64,000 bases of DNA from the NCBI GenBank assembly GCA_964293585.1, contig CAXYYS010000005.1, forward strand, positions 1 through 64,000, read 5' to 3'. This document shows positions 7,186 to 16,884 of the stretch, in pieces. Under the pieces are notes generated by a model that saw nothing but the letters and a program-made list of their open reading frames with translations, was not told the DNA's origin and did not search any database. This DNA comes from JAKVKY01 sp964293585. GTDB lineage: Bacteria; Bacillota; Negativicutes; Acidaminococcales; Acidaminococcaceae. Position 1 is the stretch's first letter. The number at the start of each line of letters is the position of its first letter. A program made the translations under genes and the position numbers.

Positions 7186-9711
7186 TTGCTCGAGAGTTTA
7201 ATTAAAAAGATCTTCGGTGATCCCAACGAGAAGGAACTGAAAAGTATAGCTCCCATCGTGGAGAAGATCAATTCCCTGGAGCCGGAGATGCAGTCTCTCA
7301 GTTCTGCAAACCTGGCAGCCAAGACCTCGGAATTTAAAGTGCGCCTCGCTAAAGGCGAGACGCTGGAGGATATTCTGCCGGAAGCTTTTGCCGTAGTGCG
7401 GGAAGCTTCTAAGCGTGTCACCGGGTTGCGCCATTTTGATGTACAGTTAGTAGGCGGTGTGGTATTGCACCGCGGCAAGATTGCCGAGATGCGTACCGGC
7501 GAAGGCAAAACCCTGGTAGCAACCCTGCCGGTATATTTGAATGCGCTTACCGGTAAAGGCGTGCACGTAGTAACGGTCAACGATTATCTGGCCCGCCGCG
7601 ACAGCCAGGACATGGGACGTATTTATAAGTTCCTGGGGTTGTCCGTGGGTCTGATTGTTCATGACCTGGATTATCCGGAACGCAAGGCCGCCTATCAGGC
7701 GGATGTCACCTACGGTACCAATAATGAGTTTGGTTTCGACTACCTGCGTGATAACATGGTCGTCGACCTGGATCAGATGGTACAACGGGAACTGAATTAT
7801 TGTATCGTGGACGAAGTGGACTCCATCCTGATTGATGAAGCCCGTACGCCTTTGATTATTTCCGGTCCCGGTGAGAAATCTACAGACCTGTACAAGGTAC
7901 TGGCTCATGTGGTTTCCAACATGGTGGAGGGTGAAGACTACACCCTGGATGAGAAACAGAAACAGGTGGCACCTACGGAAGTAGGTATTGCCAAAGCTGA
8001 AAAGATGCTGGGCATTGAGAACCTGTACGATGCTACCCATGGTGTGGACTATTCCCATCATTTAATGTGCGCCTTGAAAGCCAAGGCCATGATGAAACGT
8101 GACCGGGACTATGTGGTCAAGGATAACGAGATTATTATCGTGGATGAGTTTACCGGCCGTCTGATGTTTGGCCGCCGTTTCTCTGAAGGCCTGCACCAGG
8201 CTATCGAAGCCAAAGAAGGCGTCAAGGTACAGCGGGAAAGCCAAACTCTGGCCACGATTACGTTCCAGAACTATTTCCGTATGTATCACAAGCTGTCCGG
8301 CATGACCGGTACCGCTAAGACGGAAGAGCAGGAATTCCAGAAGATTTACAAGCTGGACGTTATCGTCATTCCTACTAATAAACCCATGATCCGTATTGAC
8401 TATCCGGACGTGATTTATAAGACCCGCCGGGCAAAATACAAGGCTGCGGCTAACGAGATTGAAGAGTGCCATAAGCTGGGCCGTCCGGTTCTGGTAGGCA
8501 CCACTTCTATCACCCAGTCTGAAGAATTGAGCGCTATCTTAAAGAAACGCGGTATTCCCCATAATGTGCTGAATGCCAAGTTCCATGAAAAGGAAGCTGA
8601 GATTATCGCCCAGGCTGGACAGCCCAATGCCGTGACCATCGCCACCAACATGGCCGGTCGTGGTACGGATATTATGCTGGGACCGGGTGTACCCGCTATG
8701 GGCGGCCTGCATATCGTAGGCACGGAACGCCATGAAAGCCGGCGTATTGATAACCAGCTGCGTGGCCGCTGCGCCCGTCAGGGTGATCCAGGCAGTGCCC
8801 GTTTCTATCTGTCCCTGGAAGATGATCTGATGCGTATTTTCGGCAGCGATAATATTTCCGGTATCATGGATAAGCTGGGCATGGACGAGGACGAACCCAT
8901 TGAGCACAAACTGGTTACCCGTTCTATCGAGCAGGCCCAGAAGAAGATTGAAACCAGAAACTTTAATATTCGTAAACAAGTGCTGGAATATGATGACGTG
9001 ATGAACCAGCAGCGCGAGGTTATCTACGGCCAGCGCCGCCAGATTTTGGAACAGGCCGATCTGCGTCCTACCATCATGGACTTTGTGAACAAGATCGTGG
9101 AACGGACCCTGGCTATGTATATCCCGCCGGAATCTTATTCCGACCAATGGGATTTAAAGTCACTGATCACGTATGCCGAAGATTTTTATGCATTCAAAGG
9201 TCAGCTGACCGTGGAAAAATTGCAGGACCTGAGCCGCGAAGAAATGGGCGAGTATCTGCATAAACTGGCCGAAGACAACTACAAACTGCATGAAGAGGAA
9301 ATCGGTCCCGATATTATGCGGGAACTGGAAAACCTGGTCATGTTAAAAGTAGTGGACAGCCACTGGATGGAACACCTGGATGCCATGGATATGCTCCGGG
9401 ACGGCGTAGGCCTGCGTGCGTACGGCCAAAAAGATCCTCTGGTGGAATACAAGTTCGAAGCTTACGACATGTTTGAAAGCATGGTGGAAGCTATTGAGGA
9501 TGATGTGGTCCGCTATATTTACCGGGTGAATATCGTTAGCCAGCCTCAGGTTGAGGACCATCTGGTCAATGCCTCTACCAACGACCCATCCGGGTCCGGC
9601 GAGGATAGCAAGAAAAAACCGGTGGTCAACAAGACCGAGATTGGCCGCAATGACCTCTGCCCCTGTGGCAGCGGCAAAAAGTATAAGAACTGCTGCGGCA
9701 AGGATAAGTAA
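7186..9711 (+). CDS. secA: Protein translocase motor ATPase SecA
   Basis: The 841-residue motor pushes unfolded preproteins through SecYEG. Visible features are the Walker A sequence MRTGEGKT, Walker B with the DEVD box ([13 protein letters not shown]), the second helicase half with GRGTD and [10 protein letters not shown], and a C-terminal zinc-binding [13 protein letters not shown] that contacts SecB or phospholipid. I prefer the TTG at 7186 as start: AAGGAG at 7172-7177 is 8 nt upstream, and the resulting [17 protein letters not shown] matches normal SecA N termini. The GTG at 7177 overlaps the ribosome site. Only one secA is present in the window. Confidence 0.97.
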   Translation: MLESLIKKIFGDPNEKELKSIAPIVEKINSLEPEMQSLSSANLAAKTSEFKVRLAKGETLEDILPEAFAVVREASKRVTGLRHFDVQLVGGVVLHRGKIAEMRTGEGKTLVATLPVYLNALTGKGVHVVTVNDYLARRDSQDMGRIYKFLGLSVGLIVHDLDYPERKAAYQADVTYGTNNEFGFDYLRDNMVVDLDQMVQRELNYCIVDEVDSILIDEARTPLIISGPGEKSTDLYKVLAHVVSNMVEGEDYTLDEKQKQVAPTEVGIAKAEKMLGIENLYDATHGVDYSHHLMCALKAKAMMKRDRDYVVKDNEIIIVDEFTGRLMFGRRFSEGLHQAIEAKEGVKVQRESQTLATITFQNYFRMYHKLSGMTGTAKTEEQEFQKIYKLDVIVIPTNKPMIRIDYPDVIYKTRRAKYKAAANEIEECHKLGRPVLVGTTSITQSEELSAILKKRGIPHNVLNAKFHEKEAEIIAQAGQPNAVTIATNMAGRGTDIMLGPGVPAMGGLHIVGTERHESRRIDNQLRGRCARQGDPGSARFYLSLEDDLMRIFGSDNISGIMDKLGMDEDEPIEHKLVTRSIEQAQKKIETRNFNIRKQVLEYDDVMNQQREVIYGQRRQILEQADLRPTIMDFVNKIVERTLAMYIPPESYSDQWDLKSLITYAEDFYAFKGQLTVEKLQDLSREEMGEYLHKLAEDNYKLHEEEIGPDIMRELENLVMLKVVDSHWMEHLDAMDMLRDGVGLRAYGQKDPLVEYKFEAYDMFESMVEAIEDDVVRYIYRVNIVSQPQVEDHLVNASTNDPSGSGEDSKKKPVVNKTEIGRNDLCPCGSGKKYKNCCGKDK

Positions 9712-9713
9712 GT

Positions 9714-9739
9714 AATTACCACGCCCCGGCGTGGTAATT
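9714..9739 (+). other. Stem-loop between secA and prfB
   Basis: AATTACCACGC at 9714-9724 pairs with GCGTGGTAATT at 9729-9739 with a 4-nt loop. The following TAATTTTA is only weakly T-rich. It could be a partial terminator or an RNA-processing and stability element between secA and prfB. Confidence 0.5.
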
Positions 9740-9763
9740 CTAATTTTAAAGGATGTGATTGCA

Positions 9764-10877
9764 GTGTTACTTGAGGAATACAAACCTATTATTGAGGACG
9801 CCAAGAAAAAACTGACAGCGATGAGGGATTCTCTTTGACATCGCTCGTAAAACAGACCGTATCGCGGAATTAGAGCATCGCATGGGCGAAGCCACTTTCT
9901 GGGATGATCCGGACAAGGCGCAACAAGTTTCCAAGCAGGTTACGGATTTAAAGACAGAGGTAGATGGTTTTAACGCCCTGTGTGGCAAGATTGAAGATGT
10001 AGAGATCCTGTGGCAGATGGCCTCGGAAGAAAAAGACGACTCGCTGCTGCCGGATATTGATAAGGAAGTACAGGAAGCACAGACCCAGCTGCAACATCTG
10101 GAGCTGGGGATGCTTCTGTCCGGCGAGTATGACGCTAACAACGCCATCATGACCCTGCATGCAGGCGCCGGCGGTACCGAAGCCCAGGACTGGACCAGTA
10201 TGTTACTCAGGATGTTTACCCGTTTTGCGGAACGTAATGGCTACCAGGTGGCTTTGCTGGACTTGCTGCCCGGTGAAGAAGCCGGGGTAAAAAGTGCCAC
10301 CCTGATGATTAACGGACACAATGCCTACGGATTTTTGCGCAGTGAAAAAGGCGTGCACCGTCTGGTGCGTATCTCGCCTTTCGACGCCAATGCCAGAAGA
10401 CATACTTCGTTTTCAGCGGTAGACGTGATGCCGGAGCTGGATGAAACCGTGCAGGTAAACCTGAACATGGATGATGTGCGGGTAGATACCTACCGTGCCA
10501 GCGGCGCCGGCGGCCAGAAGGTTAATAAAACTTCTTCCGCCGTCCGGATGACGCACCTGCCTACGGGTATCGTGGTGCAGTGTCAGAACGAGCGCAGCCA
10601 GGTGCAGAACCGGGAACGCTGTCTGCAGATGCTGCGTGCCAAGCTCTATGCATATGAGAAGGAAAAGCAGGATGCCAAGATTAGCGATATCGCCGGTGAA
10701 TACCAGGCCATCGAGTGGGGCAGCCAGATTCGCTCTTATGTGTTCCAGCCCTATACGATGGTAAAAGACCACCGCACCAACTGGGAAACCGGTAACGTGC
10801 AGGCGGTAATGGATGGAGATTTAAAACCGTTCGTGGAAGCTTATCTGCGGGCAGAATTTAATGCCAAACGGGTCTGA
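9764..10877 (+). CDS. prfB: Peptide chain release factor 2 (programmed +1 frameshift)
   Basis: RF2 reads UGA and UAA. Translation starts at GTG 9764 (AAAGGA upstream) and runs 24 codons to an in-frame CTT TGA at 9833-9838. A +1 shift there joins to GAC ATC GCT at 9837 and continues to 10877, giving about 370 residues. The catalytic GGQ lies in SGAGGQKVNKT, and the stop-codon-recognising SPF tripeptide lies in RISPFDANARR. The frameshift is the classic autoregulatory device: low RF2 allows slippage and full-length synthesis, while high RF2 terminates at the UGA. Annotation from the first ATG downstream (9882) would lose the N terminus. Confidence 0.96.
9824..9839 (+). promoter_or_regulatory. 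RF2 programmed frameshift site
   Basis: AGGGAT, acting as an internal Shine-Dalgarno-like element, precedes the slippery CTT-TGA-C. The arrangement matches the known AGG-N-CTT-TGA-C signal of prfB, although the AGGG stretch is shorter than in E. coli. Confidence 0.92.
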
Positions 10878-10920
10878 ACGGACGCGTTGAACTAAGGCAG
10901 AAGTTAGTGGAGATGTGCAG

Positions 10921-13041
10921 ATGAAAAATCGTTACAACCATATTTTAGTAGCAATCATATTGCTGAGCCTGGTGTGCGGTTTGTGGCTGGTTTACAACCG
11001 CTATAAGGTGGAAGTGCGTAACGATACGGTAGAGATGGTGATGGACTACCAGATCCTGAAACGGATTGCTGACTGGGAAGGGCTTAGCGAACGCAGCGTC
11101 CTCAACCAGTTTAAGGATGCGGGCATCACGACCCTGGCAGTTTATGACACGACCCTGGAACGTCTGGACAAGGACGGTTCCATCGTGGCCATCCCCGGCA
11201 AGGATCTGCTGCGTAACTCTAAAGACAGCACCGGCGGCGGGGTGTTTAAACAACTGGCCCAGCGCGGTGAGCTTAAATATGATGCCGTTTATATTGCCGA
11301 AGGCGACAGTAAATCCGTCTTCAGTGAACTTTTGACCGACCTGCGTTTGCGCTACGGATTTAACCGGGTATCCATCGTAGGTAATAATCCTGTTATCCTG
11401 GAAGTAAAGGGTGATCCCCGGGAACTGGATCTGGTGGATTATGAACATAAGACGCCGCTGATGCAGGCGCCTTTGGGCCTGTCTTCTAAAGAGATGCGCA
11501 ACGTCAGGAATGCCGGCTTTAATGTGGTGGTACGCCCCCAGAATTATCTGCCGGTTTCCCGTCAGGCCATTGACAATATCTTCGCCAGGATTGCGGCTTC
11601 GGGAGCCAAGGTTACGGCTTACCTGCCCAGCGGCGTAGATGTGGTTGGTTATCCTGACAATGAATATTATATGAGCCGTCTGCTTCACGATTATGATATC
11701 CGGATGGGGCTGATTGAGCATGTGACCCAGCTCCAGTTCGCTAAGTTTAACGGACTCTCTGATTTATTGGAAGAAAGCAATTATGATGCGGTACGTGTGT
11801 ACACCATCGACCAGATGGAGAACGGTAAGATTACCATGCCGGAAGGCATGCGCCGTTGGTCTGTGTCTGATGAGGAACGCAATATCCGTATGAACTATAT
11901 CCGTCCTTTCCTGAAACCGCAGGGTGCTAAAGATATCCTGCAGCTGAACCTGGATTATGTGCGCGGCATCACGGCCAGCGTGCAGAAAGCCGGGTTTAAG
12001 ATCGGTACGGCCACGGTTCTGCAGCAAACGGGACCTACGACCAGCACTAACTCGTTTGCCGGTCCTTATTTCCCGCCCAAGCTGGCGGTAGGAATCCTGG
12101 CTTTCGGTATTTTTGCCGCCCTGGCGGTTTATCTGAGCCTTTTGGTACAGTTAAGCCTGCGTCAACAACTGGGGCTGACCATCCTTGGCGGTGGAGCTGC
12201 CCTGGTGATCATCTACCTGTCCCGTGGCCTTTTGACCAGGCAGGCCTTGGCCTTTATTGCCGCCGTCGTGTTCCCGGCTTTGTCCATGAGTGTGATCCTG
12301 GATATATGGGAACGGTTCCGGGATAAGACCGGTTCTCTGGCAGCGCTGGTCTTCAACGCTACCTGGCAGCTGGCACTGGCCATTCTTATTTCCCTGGCGG
12401 GAGCTACTTTTATTGCCAGCGTCCTGGGTGACAACCGGTTCTTTTTGGAAGCGGATATTTACCGGGGCGTGAAGTTGACCTTTATCCTGCCGCCGCTCCT
12501 GGCCGCCCTGCTTTTTATCCGCCGGTACGATATGTTTGATACTGCGGACGGGCAGCCGCTGAGTCTGGCAGCTCAATTAAAAAGACTGTGCCAGGTTAAA
12601 CTTTCCGTGGCCCATCTTCTGGTCCTGGCTGTTTTGGGTATCGTGGCCATCGTCTTTGTGGGACGGAGCGGTCATAGCGCCGGCGTGCCGGTGCCGGCCC
12701 TGGAAATTAAACTGCGGGTGCTACTGGAACAGTTAATGTACGCCCGGCCCCGGGAAAAAGAATTCCTGGTGGGGCATCCGGCATTCTATCTGGCGGCGCT
12801 GGCCCTGTATCAGAAATGGCCGCGCATCTGGCAGCTGCTTTTAGTGATGGCGGCTACCATCGGCCAGGGATCTCTGGTGCAGACCTTCTGTCATATGCGG
12901 ACACCGGTACTGATGAGTTATATCCGCGCCCTGGACGGTTATGTCCTGGGAGCCGTCATCGGTATTATCGTACTGGGTGTGGTAGCATTGCTGCTGCCGT
13001 ATGTGCGGAAATGGCAAAGGAGCTTAGTAGCGGATGAGTAA
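10921..13041 (+). CDS. DUF5693 family multi-pass membrane protein
   Basis: A 706-residue protein with one N-terminal membrane anchor (residues ~8-27), a large extracytoplasmic region of about 350 residues, and about eight hydrophobic segments from ~residue 385 to the end. The outer region contains motifs such as KDAGITTLAVYD typical of DUF5693. The molecular function is unknown. Members regularly sit beside csaB, as here, where the two genes overlap by 8 nt; a role in making or exporting a pyruvylated cell-wall polymer is therefore inferred, not shown. I use ATG 10921 because GTGGAG lies 8 nt upstream; a GTG two codons earlier is possible. Confidence 0.8.
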   Translation: MKNRYNHILVAIILLSLVCGLWLVYNRYKVEVRNDTVEMVMDYQILKRIADWEGLSERSVLNQFKDAGITTLAVYDTTLERLDKDGSIVAIPGKDLLRNSKDSTGGGVFKQLAQRGELKYDAVYIAEGDSKSVFSELLTDLRLRYGFNRVSIVGNNPVILEVKGDPRELDLVDYEHKTPLMQAPLGLSSKEMRNVRNAGFNVVVRPQNYLPVSRQAIDNIFARIAASGAKVTAYLPSGVDVVGYPDNEYYMSRLLHDYDIRMGLIEHVTQLQFAKFNGLSDLLEESNYDAVRVYTIDQMENGKITMPEGMRRWSVSDEERNIRMNYIRPFLKPQGAKDILQLNLDYVRGITASVQKAGFKIGTATVLQQTGPTTSTNSFAGPYFPPKLAVGILAFGIFAALAVYLSLLVQLSLRQQLGLTILGGGAALVIIYLSRGLLTRQALAFIAAVVFPALSMSVILDIWERFRDKTGSLAALVFNATWQLALAILISLAGATFIASVLGDNRFFLEADIYRGVKLTFILPPLLAALLFIRRYDMFDTADGQPLSLAAQLKRLCQVKLSVAHLLVLAVLGIVAIVFVGRSGHSAGVPVPALEIKLRVLLEQLMYARPREKEFLVGHPAFYLAALALYQKWPRIWQLLLVMAATIGQGSLVQTFCHMRTPVLMSYIRALDGYVLGAVIGIIVLGVVALLLPYVRKWQRSLVADE

Positions 13042-14131
13042 GATAGTAATCTCCGGTTATTATGGTTTTAATAATGCGGGGGATGAAGCGATGCTTACAG
13101 CAATCGTGGAAGCCCTGCGTAAGCTGGAGCCGTCGGTAGAACTGACCGTGATTAGCGGCAATCCTACCGAGACGAAAGCTAAATATCAGGTGGAGTCGAT
13201 TTATCGTTTTGATGCCCCGCAGATTTTAGCGGCGCTCAAGCAGACAGATTTACTGATCAGCGGCGGCGGCAGTTTGCTGCAGGACGTGACCAGTAAAAAA
13301 AGTTTGTTGTATTATCTGAGCGTGTTGGCGGCGGCCAAACATTTCGGGAAAAAAGTCATGCTTTTTGCCCAGGGTATCGGCCCCATCCGCTGTTCTTTCC
13401 TCAGAACCATGACCAAATGGGTGTGCCGGCAGGCAGATCTGATTACGGTGCGGGATGAGGAATCCAAGGCGGAACTGGAGCGTCTGGGTATTGACGGTAG
13501 TCAGGTCCGGGTTACGGCGGACGCGGTGTTGTCCCTGGAAACGGTGTCCCGTTTCAGGGGGATGGACATCCTGCGCCAGGCCGGTCTGGATTTGGAGAAA
13601 CCCCTGATCGGGGTGTCGGTACGGCACTGGGAGAATGACAAGATGTGTCTGCAGGCACTGGGCAAAGCTTTGCACCGTTTAGGCGAAGAAAAAGGCGCCC
13701 AGGTGGTGCTCCTGCCTTTACAGAATCCTACCGATATTCCGGTCTGTGATGACCTGAGTTTTTATATCCCGGATATTCCCGGAAGCAAGGTTGTTTTGTT
13801 GCACGATAAATATACCACCGAAGAATTTTTAAGCATCATCGCCAACTTTAAGTTGTTGGTGGGGATGCGTCTGCATGCCCTGGTGTTTGCTGCGGTGATG
13901 CAGGTACCGTTCCTGGCCATCTCTTATGACCCTAAGGTGGATGCTTTTGTGCATGCCGTGGACGGTGTCCTGGCGGGCACGATTGCTTCCCTGCAGGAAG
14001 AAGATGTGGTCCGGGAAGCCAAAAAGTTGTGGGATGATCCCTTGGAGGAACAAAAAGAACGTCTGGAAGCTTTGCGGACTTTATCGCAAAGTAACGTGGA
14101 GCAGGCTTTGGCCTTGCTGCAACGCAGTTAG
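13034..14131 (+). CDS. csaB: Polysaccharide pyruvyl transferase CsaB
   Basis: A 365-residue enzyme of the polysaccharide pyruvyl transferase family. It transfers pyruvate from phosphoenolpyruvate onto a cell-wall polysaccharide, the modification that S-layer homology domains recognise in many Firmicutes. The family motifs SGYYGFNNAGDEA, GGGSLLQD, AQGIGP and GMRLHALVFA are present, and length is normal. The ATG overlaps the end of the DUF5693 gene. It is followed within 25 nt by ftsE, linking envelope polymer modification to division genes. Confidence 0.92.
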   Translation: MSKIVISGYYGFNNAGDEAMLTAIVEALRKLEPSVELTVISGNPTETKAKYQVESIYRFDAPQILAALKQTDLLISGGGSLLQDVTSKKSLLYYLSVLAAAKHFGKKVMLFAQGIGPIRCSFLRTMTKWVCRQADLITVRDEESKAELERLGIDGSQVRVTADAVLSLETVSRFRGMDILRQAGLDLEKPLIGVSVRHWENDKMCLQALGKALHRLGEEKGAQVVLLPLQNPTDIPVCDDLSFYIPDIPGSKVVLLHDKYTTEEFLSIIANFKLLVGMRLHALVFAAVMQVPFLAISYDPKVDAFVHAVDGVLAGTIASLQEEDVVREAKKLWDDPLEEQKERLEALRTLSQSNVEQALALLQRS

Positions 14132-14153
14132 TTTTCCAGGAAGGAGTTTTATC

Positions 14154-14840
14154 TTGTTACTGATGACCGATGTAAGTAAAACATATCCGGGCGGCAATGT
14201 GGCCCTGAAGGAAGTTAATATCCATATCCAGCCCGGCGAGTTCGTGTTTGTGGTAGGACCTAGCGGCGCCGGTAAATCTACTTTTATCAAGATGCTGTTC
14301 CGGGAGGTGCTGCCCACTACGGGTACCATCCTGGTCAACGGGGTGGATATCCTGGCGTTAAAGCCCAGGGAGATTCCCTATATGCGCCGCCAGTTAGGTA
14401 TCATCTTTCAGGATTACCGTTTGCTGCCGGACCGGACCGTGTACGATAACGTGGCCTTTGCCATGCAGGTTATTGAGACCCCGTACCGCAAGATTAAACG
14501 CCGGGTCTTAAATGTCCTGGACCTGGTGGGTCTGCGCCGTCGTGCCAATTCTTATCCTAACGAGCTTTCCGGTGGTGAACAGCAGCGTATCGCAATTGCC
14601 AGGGCTATTGTTAATGACCCGTTGCTGGTGATTGCCGACGAACCTACCGGCAACCTGGATCCGGAAACCGGTATGGAGATCATGCAGATTTTCTCCGAGA
14701 TTAACGAGAACGGCACCACCATTGTGATGGCCACCCATGATAAGGATATCGTAGACTCCATGGGTAAGCGCGTTGTGGCTATTGAAAAGGGCCGTATTGT
14801 CAGAGACGAACGTAACGGGGTATACGGGTATGAGTCTTAG
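14154..14840 (+). CDS. ftsE: Cell division ATP-binding protein FtsE
   Basis: A 228-residue ABC ATPase that works with FtsX at the division site to switch on peptidoglycan hydrolases. Walker A is GPSGAGKST, the signature is LSGGEQQR and Walker B is VIADEPTGNLD. The start is TTG 14154 with AAGGAG 8 nt upstream, giving MLLMTDVSKTYPGG, a normal FtsE N terminus. A much longer reading in the same frame would run through csaB and is not credible. Its end overlaps ftsX by 11 nt. Confidence 0.96.
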   Translation: MLLMTDVSKTYPGGNVALKEVNIHIQPGEFVFVVGPSGAGKSTFIKMLFREVLPTTGTILVNGVDILALKPREIPYMRRQLGIIFQDYRLLPDRTVYDNVAFAMQVIETPYRKIKRRVLNVLDLVGLRRRANSYPNELSGGEQQRIAIARAIVNDPLLVIADEPTGNLDPETGMEIMQIFSEINENGTTIVMATHDKDIVDSMGKRVVAIEKGRIVRDERNGVYGYES

Positions 14841-15717
14841 TACCAAAGAATATTTTATCAGAGAAACATACAAATCTATCCGCCGGAACGGGTTCATGAG
14901 TTTCGCTTCCGTTTCCACGGTGGCAGTTTCTCTTTTGGTCCTGGGCATGTTCCTGCTCATCTTTTTGAACACCAACAATCTGGCTAAATATCTGGAGAGC
15001 CAGGTACAGATCACGGTGTATATGCAGGACAACGCCAACGACAAAGATCTGGAAGCCATGAGCGGCAAACTGAAAGCTTTGCCCGGTGTGGTTTCGGTGA
15101 AACAAGTAAAAAAAGCGGAAGCCTTGAACAGATTTAAGGAACGCCTGGGGGAGCAGGAAAATTTACTGTCGGCCCTGGGTACGGAAAACCCGTTCCCTAA
15201 CTCTTTTGAAGTGCAGGTGGATGTGCCGGAACGTATTAAGGAGATTGCTCCGACTATTCATCAGATGCCTAAGGTGGAGACAGCCAAGTTTGGGCAGGAA
15301 GTGGTGGAGCATCTGTTCTCCCTGACACGTATCCTGCGTTTTGGCGGCGTAGTGCTGGTCCTGTTCCTGTCCTTTGCCACCTTGTTCATCATTTCCAACA
15401 CTATCAGATTGACCGTGTTCGCCCGGCGGAAGGAAGTCGTGATCATGAAATACGTCGGGGCTACGGACTGGTTTATCCGCTGGCCGTTTTTGATGGAAGG
15501 CATGACGCTGGGTTTTTGGGGCGCCGTGTTTGCGGGAGCTTTTGTGACCATCATTTATTCGATGCTGCTCTCAAAGATTTACGCCACGCTGGCCTTTTTC
15601 CCGCTGCTGCCCACCTGGCCGACGATGATTTATGTGGATATTTTTATCCTGTTTGTGGGTACCGCCATCGGTGCCCTGGGCAGTTTCATCTCGTTAAGAA
15701 AATTCTTGCGCGTATAG
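14830..15717 (+). CDS. ftsX: Cell division permease-like protein FtsX
   Basis: A 295-residue membrane protein with the FtsX layout: a cytoplasmic N terminus, one transmembrane helix, an extracytoplasmic domain of about 120 residues, then three helices. FtsX passes the ATPase cycle of FtsE to an extracellular murein hydrolase or its activator. The start at 14830 (MSLSTKEYFIRE) overlaps the ftsE stop. The coiled-coil M23 protein encoded 18 nt downstream is the likely extracellular partner. Confidence 0.95.
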   Translation: MSLSTKEYFIRETYKSIRRNGFMSFASVSTVAVSLLVLGMFLLIFLNTNNLAKYLESQVQITVYMQDNANDKDLEAMSGKLKALPGVVSVKQVKKAEALNRFKERLGEQENLLSALGTENPFPNSFEVQVDVPERIKEIAPTIHQMPKVETAKFGQEVVEHLFSLTRILRFGGVVLVLFLSFATLFIISNTIRLTVFARRKEVVIMKYVGATDWFIRWPFLMEGMTLGFWGAVFAGAFVTIIYSMLLSKIYATLAFFPLLPTWPTMIYVDIFILFVGTAIGALGSFISLRKFLRV

Positions 15718-15735
15718 TACGGAGGCAAGTAACTA

Positions 15736-16866
15736 ATGATCAAGAGATTTGGTACCGGTTTGCTGGTGCTCCTCTTAATCTTGTCCCAGATGACCATGGT
15801 GTTTGCCGATAGTGTCACGGATAAGAAAGCGGAACTGGATGAGGTGCAGCAGAAGCTGCAGAAGGCTGATGTGCAGCGGCAAAAAGCTAAAGCCACAGCC
15901 GATGAAGCCAGTGCCCGCATGAATGAGGTTGTGGCACAGCTAACCAAGCTGCAGGCGGATATTAATGATTTGCAGAAGAAGTCGGATACGCTGCAAAAGG
16001 ATATTGATGCCAACAGTAAAATTTTAAATGAGAAAAAAGTAAAGATGGAAGGCCGGATGAAAATCTACCGCAAACGGTTGCGGGAAATTTACATCAACGG
16101 TCAGATTAATTATTTGGATGTGCTTTTAGGCGCCAAAGATTTTAACGATTTTGCCAGCCGCATGTTCCTGCTGCAGAAAATTATTGCCGGAGACCTGGAA
16201 CTGGTACAGACCGTGAAACGCGAAGCCGACGAGATTCAGAAACGCCAGGATCTGCTGGACAAGCAGATGGCCGAGATCAAGAAAGACCGGGCCAGCCTGG
16301 ATGAGAAAAAAGTCGCGGCGGAGAAAGCCAGGGAGGAACGTGCCCAGCTGCTCTTTAAGGCCAATGAAGATAAGGTTAAGAAGGATGCTGACTACGACCG
16401 CCTGAACGCCATGAGCGAGAACATCAAAAATATGTTACAGAGTTTGGAGCGTCAGTCCTCTATGCCGTCTCAGGGCGGTACGGGGCGTTTCATCTGGCCG
16501 GTAACAGGGCCTATCACGTCTTATGCCGGCTGGCGTACGCATCCTGTCTTTGGTACTACCCGTTACCACAGCGGTATTGATATTGCCGTGGATTCCGGTA
16601 CGCCGGTAAAGGCGGCCGATACGGGTACGGTGGTTTACTCCGGCTGGATGGGCGGTTATGGCTACGCAGTCATGATTAACCATGGCAACGGCCTGGTAAC
16701 CATTTACGGCCACAACTCGAGGCTGCTGGTCAGCGAAGGTCAGTCCGTAACCCAGGGCGATGTGATCGCCCGGTCCGGCAGTACCGGCTGGTCTACCGGT
16801 CCGCACGTGCATTTTGAAGCGCGTTTACACGGCGAGGTTGTGGATCCACTGAATTATCTGCCCTAA
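15736..16866 (+). CDS. EnvC/PcsB-like coiled-coil M23 peptidase
   Basis: A 376-residue exported protein. The signal peptide is about residues 1-24 (ending VFAD), followed by a long heptad-rich coiled coil (about 26-245) and a C-terminal LytM/M23 domain from about 255. Zinc ligands are visible in YHSGIDIA and in GPHVHFEA, so unlike E. coli EnvC this protein keeps the metal-binding residues and may cleave peptidoglycan itself. Coiled-coil M23 proteins next to ftsEX are the usual hydrolase or activator controlled by that complex. It is probably periplasmic and acts in septal splitting. Confidence 0.93.
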   Translation: MIKRFGTGLLVLLLILSQMTMVFADSVTDKKAELDEVQQKLQKADVQRQKAKATADEASARMNEVVAQLTKLQADINDLQKKSDTLQKDIDANSKILNEKKVKMEGRMKIYRKRLREIYINGQINYLDVLLGAKDFNDFASRMFLLQKIIAGDLELVQTVKREADEIQKRQDLLDKQMAEIKKDRASLDEKKVAAEKAREERAQLLFKANEDKVKKDADYDRLNAMSENIKNMLQSLERQSSMPSQGGTGRFIWPVTGPITSYAGWRTHPVFGTTRYHSGIDIAVDSGTPVKAADTGTVVYSGWMGGYGYAVMINHGNGLVTIYGHNSRLLVSEGQSVTQGDVIARSGSTGWSTGPHVHFEARLHGEVVDPLNYLP

Positions 16867-16884
16867 GAAAGTTGAGGAAGCATT

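Noticed and set aside
13926..14153. A 76-codon N-terminal extension of FtsE
   Set aside because: It lies within csaB in another frame; TTG 14154 with AAGGAG gives a normal FtsE start.
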